Source: Lysobacter stagni (GTDB taxonomy: Bacteria; Pseudomonadota; Gammaproteobacteria; Xanthomonadales; Xanthomonadaceae). From it: a stretch of 64,000 nucleotides of DNA. Both the position numbers and the translations under genes were made by a program. The stretch is taken from positions 1,496,001-1,560,000 of the forward strand of contig NZ_JASGBI010000001.1 in the NCBI RefSeq assembly GCF_030053425.1. The letters are read 5' to 3'. The notes under the pieces are model-generated. The model did no database searches. It saw only the letters and a program-made list of their open reading frames with translations, and had not been told where the DNA came from. This document shows, piece after piece, positions 47,361-56,167 of this stretch. The number at the start of each line of letters is the position of its first letter. Positions within the stretch are counted from its first letter, which is position 1.

Positions 47361-48377
47361 GTGACTGTAGATAAACAGAAAGCGTTGAATCCGCAGGCTA
47401 TCCGATTATCGGTTGCGCCCATGATGGACTGGACCGACACGCATTGCCGTGTCTTCCATCGCCTGCTGGCGCCGCATGCGCGTTTGTACACGGAGATGGT
47501 GCACGCCAATGCGGTGATCCTGGGCGATCGCTCGCGATTGCTGGCGATGGACCCGGGTGAACACCCGGTCGCGCTGCAGCTGGGCGGAAGCGAACCGGAA
47601 CTGCTCGGGCAGGCCGCGCGCATCGGCGCGGAACACGGTTTCGACGAGATCAACCTCAACTGCGGATGTCCGTCGGACCGCGTGCAGGCGGGGCGCTTCG
47701 GCGCATGCCTGATGCGCGAGCCGGCGCTGGTGGCCGAGAGCGTCGCGGCGATGGTCGCGCGCTGCGACGTGCCGGTGACGGTGAAGTGCCGGTTGGGCGT
47801 GGATGACGATCACGAGTGGGAGCGCTTCGTCGCCTTCATCGATACCGTCGCGCAGGCCGGCTGTCGCATGTTCGTGGTCCATGCGCGCAATGCCTGGCTG
47901 CAGGGGCTCTCGCCGAAGGAGAACCGCGAGGTTCCGCCGTTGCGCTACGACTGGGCGTACCGGCTCAAGCTCGAACGCCCGCAGTTGCAGGTGATCGTCA
48001 ACGGCGGCATCGCCACGCAGGAAGAAGCCACCGCGCACCTGGCCCACACCGATGGCGCGATGCTCGGCCGCGCGGCCTACCACGACCCCTACCTGCTGCA
48101 CCGCCTGGATGTGGCCTGGTTCGGCGGCGAGCTGCGCAGTCGCGGCGAACTGCTGCGTGCGCTGCGTCCGTACGTCGAATCGCAGCTGGAATCCGGCGTG
48201 TACCTCAAGCACATCACGCGCCACCTGCTGGGTCTTTTCGCCGGCGAGCGCGGCGGGCGCGCGTTCCGGCAGGTGCTCAGCGAAGGCGCGCACAAGCCGG
48301 GCGCGGACTGGTCACTGGTGGAACAGGCGCTGGCGGTGACCGAGTCCTTTGCCGGCGAACGGGCGGACGCGGCGTGA
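47361..48377 (+). CDS. dusA: tRNA-dihydrouridine(20/20a) synthase DusA with island-derived start
   Basis: This 338-residue flavoenzyme reduces uridine 20/20a in tRNA D-loops. Visible motifs are LSVAPMMDWTDTHCR, then LGGSEPELLGQAARIG and INLNCGCPSDRVQAGRFGACLM with the catalytic cysteine, and KCRLGVDDDHEWERF. The first 20 codons (GTG start, TVDKQKALNPQAIR) come from the island and replace MHLIDPTALR of the original gene at 17561. The protein is intact, but its promoter and start are now those of the element. The amidinotransferase follows with a GTG overlapping the stop. Confidence 0.95.
   Translation: MTVDKQKALNPQAIRLSVAPMMDWTDTHCRVFHRLLAPHARLYTEMVHANAVILGDRSRLLAMDPGEHPVALQLGGSEPELLGQAARIGAEHGFDEINLNCGCPSDRVQAGRFGACLMREPALVAESVAAMVARCDVPVTVKCRLGVDDDHEWERFVAFIDTVAQAGCRMFVVHARNAWLQGLSPKENREVPPLRYDWAYRLKLERPQLQVIVNGGIATQEEATAHLAHTDGAMLGRAAYHDPYLLHRLDVAWFGGELRSRGELLRALRPYVESQLESGVYLKHITRHLLGLFAGERGGRAFRQVLSEGAHKPGADWSLVEQALAVTESFAGERADAA
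47421..47434 (+). repeat. Right att core (attR)
   Basis: ATGATGGACTGGAC, identical to 17606-17619. Sequence downstream is chromosomal dusA, upstream is island. Confidence 0.88.
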
Positions 48378-49285
48378 TAACGCGGCAGACGACCACGTTC
48401 TTCGAGTTCGCGCGCGGGCTCGCGACGGATTTCGGTCCGGCCACGGCGCGCGCCGCGTTCCTGGTCGCTCCCGACGGATTCCGCCTGGCCGAGCAGTCCG
48501 CTTCGGACAACCGCTACATGGCGCAGGCCGATCGCTTCGACGCCGCGTGCGCAAGCACGCAGCACCGCGACCTGCATCGCGCGCTGTCGGAGGTGGTTCC
48601 TACCGTCTGTTTCGCCGGCGATCCGGAAGCACCCGACGACGTGTTCCCGAACAACGTCTTCGCCACGGCGGCCGGGCGGTACGTGGTCGGTCGCATGCGT
48701 CACGCCGTGCGCCAGCGCGAAGCGGAGCGCGCCGACATCCGCTCGTTCTTCGGTGGGGTGCTCGATTACGCCGAGATCGACCTGTCCACGCAGCCGCATC
48801 CATGCGAGTTGACCGGCTCGCTGGTCATCGACCGTGCGCGCGGGCTGGGGTTTTGCGGGCTGTCCGAGCGTTGCGATGAAGCGGGTGCACGGCTCATGCA
48901 CGACGCGCTGGGTCTGCGCGCCACGCTGATGTTCGATCTGGCGCCCGGGGAATACCACGCCAACGTGGTGCTGGCGGTGTTGGCGGGTCGCGCAGCGCTG
49001 ATCTGCCCCGGTGGCTTCGCCGATGCGGCGGTGGCCGAGGGCATCGCAGCGTTCTACGCACCCCACGCCGTGGTGCTGTCGGACGCCGAGCACCGGGCGT
49101 TCGCCGGCAACGCCATTGCCTTGTCCGACGACGTGGTCTGGATGAGCGCGTACGCCGACCGGGCCTTGTCGGAACACAGCCGCGACCTGTTGGCCGGTGC
49201 CGGCTTCCGGGTGCGCAGCGTCGAGCTCGATGCGATCGAGGCAGGCGGTGGCTCGCTTCGCTGCTGCGTGGGCGAGGTGTTCTGA
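48374..49285 (+). CDS. Amidinotransferase/DDAH-like guanidine-modifying hydrolase
   Basis: This is a 303-residue protein of the pentein fold. It has the FPNNVFATAAGRYVVGRM segment, a substrate-site region LTGSLVIDRARGLGFCGLSERCDE, a catalytic-His segment GEYHANVVLAVLAG and the catalytic cysteine near the end (GGGSLRCCVGE). Homologues in Xanthomonadaceae are annotated amidinotransferase or arginine-deiminase-like (CtlX-like). The likely substrate is arginine or a related guanidino or ureido compound, not provable here. It starts at GTG 48374 overlapping the dusA stop and is probably translated with dusA. An arginase gene lies 8 kb downstream. Confidence 0.85.
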   Translation: MITRQTTTFFEFARGLATDFGPATARAAFLVAPDGFRLAEQSASDNRYMAQADRFDAACASTQHRDLHRALSEVVPTVCFAGDPEAPDDVFPNNVFATAAGRYVVGRMRHAVRQREAERADIRSFFGGVLDYAEIDLSTQPHPCELTGSLVIDRARGLGFCGLSERCDEAGARLMHDALGLRATLMFDLAPGEYHANVVLAVLAGRAALICPGGFADAAVAEGIAAFYAPHAVVLSDAEHRAFAGNAIALSDDVVWMSAYADRALSEHSRDLLAGAGFRVRSVELDAIEAGGGSLRCCVGEVF

Positions 49286-49434
49286 CGAGTCGTGGGGGCG
49301 CACGCAACGTCGACGGTTCTGAACACCGGCCAGCAGCCGTGGGAAAGTTCAGACCGGATTCACCGCCTTGTTCCAAGAATGCGCACTTGTCGCACAGTCA
49401 TGCGATATTGCCGTGCCTTCGCTGCCCGAACCTC

Positions 49435-49788
49435 ATGAAAATGCCGATTTCCCGTGCCGTGTTCCTGGTCCTGCTGGCCGCCTTGTCGGCGACCGCGGGT
49501 ACCGCGTGGGCACAGCAGGGCCGCGGTGGTGGTCATGAGCGGGGGGGCGATGACCGAGGCCATCAGCGCGGTGACGATCGCCAGGGGTTGTCGGACTCGG
49601 TCCGTCGGGTGGAGCGCCGCACGGGCGGCCAGGTGCTCAGCGCCGAGCGCGTTCCCTACGACGGCCGCGACGTCAATCGCGTGAAGGTGGTCGATTCCAG
49701 CGGACGGGTCCGCATCTACATGGACGACCCCCAGACACGCGGCCGGGATCAGCAGCAGGACGACCGTACACGCCGTAACGACGACTGA
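49435..49788 (+). CDS. Small periplasmic PepSY-like protein upstream of a PhoP/PhoQ-like pair
   Basis: This is a 117-residue protein with a signal peptide (MKMPISRAVFLVLLAALSATAGTAWA), then a Gly/Arg/Asp/His-rich stretch (GGGHERGGDDRGHQRGDDR). A short PepSY-type domain follows (SDSVRRVERRTGGQVLSAERV and VNRVKVVDSSGRVRIYMDD). It precedes the response regulator by 66 bases, a common arrangement for small periplasmic partners of sensor kinases. A signalling or buffering role is inference; no experiment is known to me for this one. Confidence 0.75.
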   Translation: MKMPISRAVFLVLLAALSATAGTAWAQQGRGGGHERGGDDRGHQRGDDRQGLSDSVRRVERRTGGQVLSAERVPYDGRDVNRVKVVDSSGRVRIYMDDPQTRGRDQQQDDRTRRNDD

Positions 49789-49854
49789 CCCGCCACGCTC
49801 TGGGAATCCGCCCGGGCAGCGGGATAGACAGAACGAACCGACATTGGAGTCCAC

Positions 49855-50538
49855 ATGCGAATTCTGCTGGTCGAAGACGAAGCTCCGCTGCGCGAAACCC
49901 TCGCGGCCCGCCTGAAGCGCGAAGGCTTCGCGGTCGATGCCGCGCAGGACGGCGAAGAGGGCCTGTACATGGGCCGCGAAGTTCCGTTCGACCTGGGCAT
50001 CATCGACCTCGGACTGCCGAAGATGTCGGGCATGGAGCTGATCAAGGCCCTGCGCGACGAAGGCAAGAAGTTCCCGGTGCTCATCCTCACCGCGCGTTCG
50101 AGCTGGCAGGACAAGGTCGAAGGCCTCAAGCAGGGCGCCGACGACTATCTGGTCAAGCCGTTCCACATCGAAGAGCTGCTGGCGCGCCTCAATGCGCTGG
50201 TGCGCCGCGCCGCCGGCTGGAGCAAGCCGACGCTGGAATGCGGCCCGGTCGTGCTGGACCTCGCCGCGCAGACGGTCAGCGTCAACGGCAGCAACGTCGA
50301 CCTGACCAGCTACGAGTACAAGGTGCTCGAGTATTTGATGATGCATGCCGGCGAGCTGGTCTCGAAGGCCGACCTGACCGAGCACATCTACCAGCAGGAC
50401 TTCGACCGCGACTCCAACGTGCTGGAGGTCTTCATCGGCCGCCTGCGCAAGAAGCTCGACCCGGATGGCTCGCTCAAGCCGATCGAGACGGTCCGGGGCC
50501 GTGGCTATCGTTTCGCCATCGCCCGCACGGGCGAATAA
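49855..50538 (+). CDS. phoP: Response regulator, PhoP/OmpR type
   Basis: This is a 227-residue OmpR-family regulator. The receiver domain starts MRILLVEDEAPLRETLAAR and has the phosphoryl Asp in FDLGIIDLGLP (near residue 51), Thr in LILTAR and Lys in YLVKPFH. The winged-helix domain (about 130-225) ends VLEVFIGRLRKKLDPDGS and TVRGRGYRFA. It is very close to PhoP-type regulators of Xanthomonadaceae, which control Mg2+ and antimicrobial-peptide responses (family knowledge). The gene name is by resemblance and pairing with the next kinase. Confidence 0.9.
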   Translation: MRILLVEDEAPLRETLAARLKREGFAVDAAQDGEEGLYMGREVPFDLGIIDLGLPKMSGMELIKALRDEGKKFPVLILTARSSWQDKVEGLKQGADDYLVKPFHIEELLARLNALVRRAAGWSKPTLECGPVVLDLAAQTVSVNGSNVDLTSYEYKVLEYLMMHAGELVSKADLTEHIYQQDFDRDSNVLEVFIGRLRKKLDPDGSLKPIETVRGRGYRFAIARTGE

Positions 50539-50676
50539 GCAACCGCTCACGGATTCGATGATCCACACACGCCGGGCGTCGGCGAGCAATCGTCAACGCA
50601 CGGCGCGCTGGTTAACCTTGGCGGCGATGCCGTCGCCCCTCCGCCCCTCCTTCGCCGGTCGCACCGGCCGTAGCCC

Positions 50677-52080
50677 ATGAGCTGGGGTCAGCCGCGTTCG
50701 CTCCAGGCGCGCCAGTTGCTGGCCGCGAGCCTGGGCCTGGTGGCGTTCCTGGCGCTGGCCGGCTACGCACTGGACCGGGCGTTCCTCGAAACCGCCGAAA
50801 GCAACATGCGCCAGCGCCTGCGCAGCCTCGCGCTGGCATACGTGGCCGGCGGCGAATTCGCGCGCAACGGCGAGTTCATCCCCCCCTACGAAACCGTGGA
50901 CCCCCGACTGGAGCGTCCCGGCAGCGGCCTGTACGCCGAGGTCGTGCTGCCGAACGGGCACTGGGATTCGATGTCCGCGCAGGGGCCGACATTGCCGGCC
51001 GGCACGTTGCTGGCCGCCAACAAGGAAAGCTTCGAGGGGCCGTTGCCGATCACCGAGATCAGCGGCCAGCCGGGCGAAGCCTACCGCTACGGACGCGGAC
51101 TGATCTGGAGCGCCGGTGGCGACGATGCGCGCTCCGAGTTTCCGTACACCATCTACATCCTGGAAGACACCACCGCGCTGAGCCGGCAGGTCAGCGTGTT
51201 CCGCCAGGCGTTGTGGCGTTACCTCGGCGGCGCCGGACTCATCCTGATGCTGCTGCAGGCCGTGATCCTGCGCTGGAGCCTGCGTCCGCTGCGGCGCGTG
51301 ATCGACGAACTCAAGCGCGTGCAGCGTGGCCTGGCTTCGCGCATGAGCGGACGCCATCCGCGCGAGCTGGAACCGTTGACCGAAAGCATCAACGCCTTCA
51401 TCGAGAGCGAGCGCGAGAACCTCGACCGCCAGCGCAACACGCTGGCAGACCTCGCACACAGCCTGAAAACGCCGCTGGCGGTATTGCGCGCGCGCGTGGG
51501 CGAGACCGACGTCAGCGCACCGGAGCTGCGCGAAGAAGTCGACACGCAGGTGCGGCGCATGAACGACCTGGTGTCGTATCAGCTCGCACGCGCGGCGCGA
51601 TCGGGCCACGTGCTGTTCGCCGCTCCGGTCGAGATCGAACCCTACGCCGACCAGATCGTGCGCAGCCTGGAGAAGATCTACGCCAGCAAGGGCGTCCTGT
51701 GCGAGTTCGACATCGACGCCGGCGTGAAGTTCTACGGCGAGCCGGGCGACTTGCAGGAGGTGCTGGGCAATCTGCTCGAGAACGCCTTCAAATGGGCGCG
51801 CTCGCGCGTGCTGCTGACGGTGAAGGAAGGCGAGATCGCGCCCAATCGCCGACCGGGCCTGTTCCTGGCGGTGGACGACGACGGCCCCGGCGTGCCGGAG
51901 GACAAGATCGACCTGGTCCTGCAACGCGGCGTGCGCGGCGATGAGCGAGTGCAGGGGCACGGCATCGGTCTGGCGACGGTGCAGGACGTGGTGCGCAGCT
52001 ACCGCGGTACGCTCGATGTCAGCCGTTCGCCGGAACTGGGCGGCGCGCATTTCGAAGTGGTGCTGCCGCCGGGTCTGTGA
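50677..52080 (+). CDS. phoQ: Sensor histidine kinase, PhoQ-like
   Basis: This is a 467-residue inner-membrane sensor kinase. A first helix (LLAASLGLVAFLALAGYALDRAF) is followed by a periplasmic domain (about 40-180) and a second helix (YLGGAGLILMLLQAVILRWSL). HAMP-like and HisKA segments come next, with LADLAHSLKTPLAVLRA (His near residue 263). The HATPase has VLGNLLENAFKWAR and a G-box with VDDDGPGVPEDKI and GHGIGLATVQDVV. It follows the regulator by 138 bases and forms the cognate pair. The periplasmic ligand is not evident. Confidence 0.9.
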   Translation: MSWGQPRSLQARQLLAASLGLVAFLALAGYALDRAFLETAESNMRQRLRSLALAYVAGGEFARNGEFIPPYETVDPRLERPGSGLYAEVVLPNGHWDSMSAQGPTLPAGTLLAANKESFEGPLPITEISGQPGEAYRYGRGLIWSAGGDDARSEFPYTIYILEDTTALSRQVSVFRQALWRYLGGAGLILMLLQAVILRWSLRPLRRVIDELKRVQRGLASRMSGRHPRELEPLTESINAFIESERENLDRQRNTLADLAHSLKTPLAVLRARVGETDVSAPELREEVDTQVRRMNDLVSYQLARAARSGHVLFAAPVEIEPYADQIVRSLEKIYASKGVLCEFDIDAGVKFYGEPGDLQEVLGNLLENAFKWARSRVLLTVKEGEIAPNRRPGLFLAVDDDGPGVPEDKIDLVLQRGVRGDERVQGHGIGLATVQDVVRSYRGTLDVSRSPELGGAHFEVVLPPGL

Positions 52081-52098
52081 TCGGCCGCGGGTGCGCGG

Positions 52099-52848
52099 TT
52101 ACGCGAACGGCGACGGGCCGTAGAAACGCTGCAGGTGTGCGGCGACTTCGGGCATCGCCTTGCGCAGCGAGCGCGGATCGCTGAAGTGGTACTCGGTGAC
52201 GACGGCGAAGAACTCTTCCGGAGCCTCGGCGGCGTAACCGTCGATGGTCGTGCGTCGACCTGCATCGACCTGTTTGGCCAGTGCGTCGTACGCCGTCTGG
52301 AAATCGCGCGCCCACTCGCGCTGCCATGGGCGCGGCAGCGGTGGCGTGCCGTCGAGCACGCCATCGAGCACATCGATCTTGTGCGCCATCTCGTGTGCCG
52401 CCACGCAGAACCCGGCGCGCGGATCCTCGCAGTCGGCCAGCACATCGGCCCATGACAGGATCACCGGGCCCTGATCCCAGGCTTCGCCGATCAGCTCGTC
52501 TTCCCATTCGTGCAGCACGCCGGCCGCATCGACATGCGTGCGATCGACGCGAAAGGCATCGGGATAGACGATCAGCTGCGACCAGCCGCGCAGGCCTTCG
52601 CGGCCGAACTCGATCAACGGCAGACAGCACAGGGCGGCGAGGCTGCAGCGTTGCACTCCGTCGAGGACGAGTTCGCCGACCGGAGTGATGGCCTTTTCGT
52701 GCAGGAAGCGCGCTGTCAGCTCGCGCAGGCGCGCGTCGCGGGGTGCATCGAGGGCGCGCAGCCACGGCACAAGCGCATGCGCGCCTTGCCAGACGTCATC
52801 GGGAATCGAAGCGGGCTCGCGCCGCAGGCGCCGGAACAGGCCTAGCAA
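52099..52848 (-). CDS. MtfA-like zinc metallopeptidase (M90 family)
   Basis: This is a 249-residue protein with the zinc motif HEMAHKIDVLDG and the downstream EFFAVVTEYHFSDP that provides the remaining ligand (EEFFAVVTE). It also has the family segment CRCSLAALCCLPLIEFG-like (QRCSLAALCCLPLIEFGREG) and VYPDAF. MtfA relatives bind the Mlc repressor and have aminopeptidase activity in E. coli. A TTG codon at 52848 is the best start in the conserved frame; a later start would cut the first helix. It is convergent with the kinase gene. Confidence 0.83.
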   Translation of the reverse strand: MLGLFRRLRREPASIPDDVWQGAHALVPWLRALDAPRDARLRELTARFLHEKAITPVGELVLDGVQRCSLAALCCLPLIEFGREGLRGWSQLIVYPDAFRVDRTHVDAAGVLHEWEDELIGEAWDQGPVILSWADVLADCEDPRAGFCVAAHEMAHKIDVLDGVLDGTPPLPRPWQREWARDFQTAYDALAKQVDAGRRTTIDGYAAEAPEEFFAVVTEYHFSDPRSLRKAMPEVAAHLQRFYGPSPFA

Positions 52849-52872
52849 ACGCGTGCAGCCCGCAATCGCAAA

Positions 52873-53130
52873 TCAGCGGAACATACCCGGCAGGAAGCTA
52901 TGCCAGCGCGGCGACTGCATGCGTGGGCCGGTGGCATCGCCATGCACCGTCGGGCGGGCTTTCGCTTCGCGCTGGGGTGCGGTGGCGTGAGGGGTCGCGC
53001 GCGGCGTTTCGCGAACGAGCGCGGCCGATTCCGGGCAGCTACCGCTGTTGGCGGAGCTGAGCTTGATCTCGCGCGCAGCTACGGTCGAGCTGGCGACCAC
53101 GATCAGCAGGCACAGGCAGATCCGGAACAT
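52873..53130 (-). CDS. Small secreted protein of unknown function
   Basis: This is an 85-residue protein with a signal peptide (MFRICLCLLIVVASSTVAA). The mature chain (REIKLSSANSGSCPESAALVRE then a Pro/Ala/Thr-rich tail) has one cysteine and no recognised domain. The tail GPRMQSPRWHSFLPGMFR ends the frame. It lies just upstream of the M90 peptidase on the same strand and might be co-transcribed. Evidence is the good signal peptide and the isolated position only. Confidence 0.6.
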   Translation of the reverse strand: MFRICLCLLIVVASSTVAAREIKLSSANSGSCPESAALVRETPRATPHATAPQREAKARPTVHGDATGPRMQSPRWHSFLPGMFR

Positions 53131-53544
53131 GGCGGAATCCTCGGACGAACCCGGGGCGCACCCCGGGCAAGACTGAACTATAGCGCGAATACGGGACGTC
53201 GGCCGGACGGCTGGGTGGTGCATTGCAGCAACTCTCCTTGTTCGGGCGGGGCCGCCGGCCTGGGAAATCCGGTCGGCGACCGTCGGTCCGGACGGCGCGC
53301 CTTGCAGACGCATCATCTCGTATCGATGCGTGTGCGGGGCAAAACGTTGCAACGCTTCGCCGCGCCCCGCCATCGTCCCGCCGATTCGTGACGGTCGGGT
53401 GTCCCGGAAGCGGCATTCCGCGGCCCTGCGCGGACATGGCGCTCCAGGCGCGACCGTTCGTCGGCGGGTGCGGCTACCGCATAATCCGCGCATGAAAACC
53501 CGTCGCTCCTGGCCTTACCGCGCCGCCCGTCGAGCCCCTTGCCG

Positions 53545-54552
53545 ATGCCCGGGCTGATGGACGAGCGCGCGCTGTTGCAGCGACTCATCGCCGGTCCCGC
53601 CTCGGGCGATGCCCTCGCGCGCGACAGCGGCCAGACGCGGGCGGCGATCTGGAAGCGCATCGGCGCCCTCCGTGAGGCGGGCGTGCCGATCGAGGCCAAG
53701 GCCGGTCGCGGCTATGTGCTGGCCGCCCCCATGGACCTGCTGGACGCTGATGTCATCCGTAAGGGCCTTCCCCCCGTAGCCGCCGAGGGGCTGTCGGCCC
53801 TGGACGTGGCCTGGACCCTGGATTCGACCAACAGCGAGCTGCTTCGCCATCCGGCCCCGGATCGGGGCGCCCGGGTGCTGCTGGCCGAGCGCCAGACCGG
53901 CGGTCGCGGACGGCGTGGCCGGGAATGGGCCTCGCCCCTGGCGGCCCACCTGTACCTGTCGGTATCCCGCCAGTTCGGCGCCGGCCTGGCCCGGCTCGGC
54001 GGTTTGAGTCTGGTGGTGGGAATCGCAGCCGCCGAAGCGCTGGGCGAACTGGGGTTCGACGGCGTCCGTCTGAAATGGCCGAACGATCTGGTCGTTGTGA
54101 GAAATGATGGGCTGCGCAAGCTGGGCGGGATCCTGGTGGAAGGCGGCGGCGAACACGCCGGCCCCGCCCGCGCGGTCATGGGGCTGGGAATCAACGTACG
54201 CATGCCGGCGACCGTGGCGGCGGCGATCGACCAGCCCTGGTGCGATCTCACCGGTCTGTCCGCACCGCGCCGCGCGCCCGACCGCAACGCGCTGGCCGCA
54301 GCCGTGCTTGGGCGGTTGCTGCCGGCACTGGACGAATTCGACACGCACGGCCTGGCGCCGTTCCATCCGCGCTACGCCGCGCTGGACGCATTGAAGGACC
54401 GCGCCGTGGTCGTGCACGCTCCGACCGGTACGCTGCACGGCGTCGCGCTGGGGCTGGCCGACGACGGCGCACTGCGCGTGCGGACCGAGGATGGCCAGGA
54501 GCGACCGTTCCATTCGGGGGAAGTCAGCGTGCGGAGCGCAGCGACAGCATGA
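53545..54552 (+). CDS. birA: Bifunctional biotin operon repressor/biotin-protein ligase
   Basis: This is a 335-residue protein. The N-terminal winged helix (MDERALLQRLIAGPASGDALARDSGQTRAAIWKRIGAL) can bind DNA. The ligase domain has the biotin/ATP site GGRGRRGREWASP, then GVRLKWPNDLVV and KLGGILVEGG, and a C-terminal SH3-like part. It attaches biotin to carboxyl-carrier protein and represses biotin synthesis genes. ATG 53545 is used; 53557 is another possible start. The end overlaps coaX by four bases, the usual birA-coaX operon. Confidence 0.93.
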   Translation: MPGLMDERALLQRLIAGPASGDALARDSGQTRAAIWKRIGALREAGVPIEAKAGRGYVLAAPMDLLDADVIRKGLPPVAAEGLSALDVAWTLDSTNSELLRHPAPDRGARVLLAERQTGGRGRRGREWASPLAAHLYLSVSRQFGAGLARLGGLSLVVGIAAAEALGELGFDGVRLKWPNDLVVVRNDGLRKLGGILVEGGGEHAGPARAVMGLGINVRMPATVAAAIDQPWCDLTGLSAPRRAPDRNALAAAVLGRLLPALDEFDTHGLAPFHPRYAALDALKDRAVVVHAPTGTLHGVALGLADDGALRVRTEDGQERPFHSGEVSVRSAATA

Positions 54553-55289
54553 GTGCGTGGTTGTTCGACCTGGGCAATACGCGGCTGAAGTGTGCGCCGC
54601 TGCTCGACGGTGCTCGCGTCGGCGAGGCCATCGCGCTGCCGCACCGCGAAGAAGACGTTGCTGCCGCCATGGCGCAGCACCTGCCGGACCGCATCGAGGT
54701 CGCGTACCTGGCGAGCGTGGCCCAGCCAGGCCTGCGCGTGGCCGTGCTGCAGGCGCTGGCGGCGCGCTGCGGGCGCATTTCCATCGCGCGCACGCAGGCG
54801 CGTTTCGGACCGGTGCGCATCGCCTACCGCGACCCACGCAAGCTGGGCGTGGACCGCTTCCTTGCGCTGGTGGCAGCGCATGCACGCGCGCAGGGGCCGG
54901 CGCTGGTGTGCGGGGTCGGCACCGCGCTGACCATCGACCTCATCGACGCGGAAGGGCGGCACCTGGGAGGGCGCATCGCGCCGTCGCCCACCCTGATGCG
55001 CGAGGTGCTGCATGCACGCGCGCCGCAGTTGCCGGAAGACGGCGGGCGGTACACCGAATTCGCCGACGACACCGAGGACGCGCTCGCCTCCGGCTGCGAA
55101 GGGGCGGGCATCGCACTGGTCGCGCGCAGCCTGGACGAAGCACGCGCGCGGCTGGGCGAAGAGCCCGCATTGTTCGTCCACGGCGGCGGTTCGCAGGACC
55201 TGATCGACCACCTGCCCAACGCGACCGGGGTCGCAACGCTGGTGCTCGAAGGGCTCGCGCAGTGGGCGGCCGTCGAGACCGCCGCTTAG
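54549..55289 (+). CDS. coaX: Type III pantothenate kinase
   Basis: This is a 246-residue ASKHA-fold kinase catalysing the first step of coenzyme A synthesis. The motifs fit CoaX: LFDLGNTRLKC at the phosphate site, PRKLGVDRFLALVAAH, CGVGTALTIDLIDAEGRHLGG, and FVHGGGSQDLIDHL near the C-terminus. It is a little short for the family but keeps all of these. ATG overlaps the birA stop. No other CoA gene is adjacent. Confidence 0.93.
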   Translation: MSAWLFDLGNTRLKCAPLLDGARVGEAIALPHREEDVAAAMAQHLPDRIEVAYLASVAQPGLRVAVLQALAARCGRISIARTQARFGPVRIAYRDPRKLGVDRFLALVAAHARAQGPALVCGVGTALTIDLIDAEGRHLGGRIAPSPTLMREVLHARAPQLPEDGGRYTEFADDTEDALASGCEGAGIALVARSLDEARARLGEEPALFVHGGGSQDLIDHLPNATGVATLVLEGLAQWAAVETAA

Positions 55290-55299
55290 AATCGCCTCC

Positions 55300-56034
55300 A
55301 TGCTCGTACGCGCCCTGGTCGTCCTGCTGCTGGTAATCAATGTTGGCGTCGCCGCCTGGTGGACGCTGCGCGCGCCGGCACCGCTGCCGGCCGCGGTCGA
55401 ACCACCGCTGGGCGTGGCGCGCCTGCAACTGGTGAGTGAGGCACGCAAGCCTGCGCCGGCACCCGCACCCATATCCGCACCTGCGGCGCCGAGTGCGCCC
55501 GCACCCGCCGCGCCAGTGGTCGCCACGCCAGCGACTGCGCCTGCCGTGCCTTCGCTCAGCGAGCCGCACGATGCCAGCGTGCGCTGCTACAGCGTCGGTC
55601 CCTTCAACGACGAAGCTGCCGCCCAGCACGCACGTGAGCTGCTGATGGCCGTGTCCACCCGTGTGGTGCCACGCGAACAGCGCGCCGGCACCGCGCGCGG
55701 CTGGCGAGTCTATGTGCCGGCGGCCGCGACGCCCGAAGCGGCCAAGGCCACCGCGGACCGCATCTCCGCCGCGGGCTTCAATGATCTGATGATCGTGCGC
55801 CAGGGCAGCGAGGCCAACTCCATCGCGCTGGGTCGTTATCGCAACGAGGACACCGCGCAGCGTCGCGCGCAGAGCCTGGTCGCGGCCGGCTTCCCGGCAC
55901 GCGCCGAAGCGCTGGGCGATGGCCGCCTGAGCCTGTGGCTGGATCTGGTGGCCAAGCCCGAGTTCGATCCCGCCCGCGTCGAAGCCGCGGTGCTCGTGCC
56001 CACCCGGCCGCTGGAATGCACGCGCGTGCGCTGA
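55300..56034 (+). CDS. SPOR-domain protein
   Basis: This is a 244-residue protein with an N-terminal membrane helix (VRALVVLLLVINVGVAAWWTL). A Pro/Ala-rich linker (about 45-85) leads to a SPOR-type C-terminal domain (RCYSVGPFNDEAAAQHARELL, then RGWRVYVPAAATPEAAKATADR and SIALGRYRNEDTAQRRAQSLVAAGF). SPOR domains bind denuded septal peptidoglycan, so a role at the division site is likely (family knowledge). It starts eleven bases after coaX and probably belongs to the same transcript. Confidence 0.82.
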   Translation: MLVRALVVLLLVINVGVAAWWTLRAPAPLPAAVEPPLGVARLQLVSEARKPAPAPAPISAPAAPSAPAPAAPVVATPATAPAVPSLSEPHDASVRCYSVGPFNDEAAAQHARELLMAVSTRVVPREQRAGTARGWRVYVPAAATPEAAKATADRISAAGFNDLMIVRQGSEANSIALGRYRNEDTAQRRAQSLVAAGFPARAEALGDGRLSLWLDLVAKPEFDPARVEAAVLVPTRPLECTRVR

Positions 56035-56074
56035 CATGGGCGTGCGCGGCACCGCAGGCTAGAATGGTCTCTTC

Positions 56075-56150
56075 GCCGGCATAGCTCAGTTGGTAGAGCA
56101 ACCGCCTTGTAAGCGGTAGGTCGTCAGTTCGATTCTGACTGCCGGCACCA
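56075..56150 (+). tRNA. tRNA-Thr (UGU)
   Basis: This is a 76-base cloverleaf. The acceptor arms GCCGGCA/TGCCGGC pair, the D-loop has AGCTCAGTTGGTAGAGCA, and the T-arm has TCAGTTCGATTCTGA. The anticodon TGT is at 56108-56110, in loop CTTGTAA. The CCA end is encoded (56148-56150). Confidence 0.96.
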
Positions 56151-56167
56151 GACAGGATGCCCATGCG

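Larger units (their letters stand above)
17606..47434. mobile_element. dusA-integrated genomic island, about 29.8 kb
   Basis: The island is bounded by a 14-base direct repeat inside dusA and carries a tyrosine integrase at its right end, transcribed away from dusA. The left junction is AT-rich (TATAAATCAATATTTTAT at 17630-17647), unlike the flanks. Contents: two tyrosine recombinases, an attC cassette, a type I secretion/RTX operon, haem, peroxide and oxygen-related genes, a glycan pair, decayed genes and dispersed hairpins. Integrative elements that use the dusA 5' end are an established class. I saw no conjugation or phage structural genes, so it may be non-autonomous. Confidence 0.9.

Noticed and set aside
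47267..47659. N-terminal extension of the island integrase
   Set aside because: The frame continues upstream across the att site and antisense to dusA; the integrase proper begins at MATFQQ (47266).
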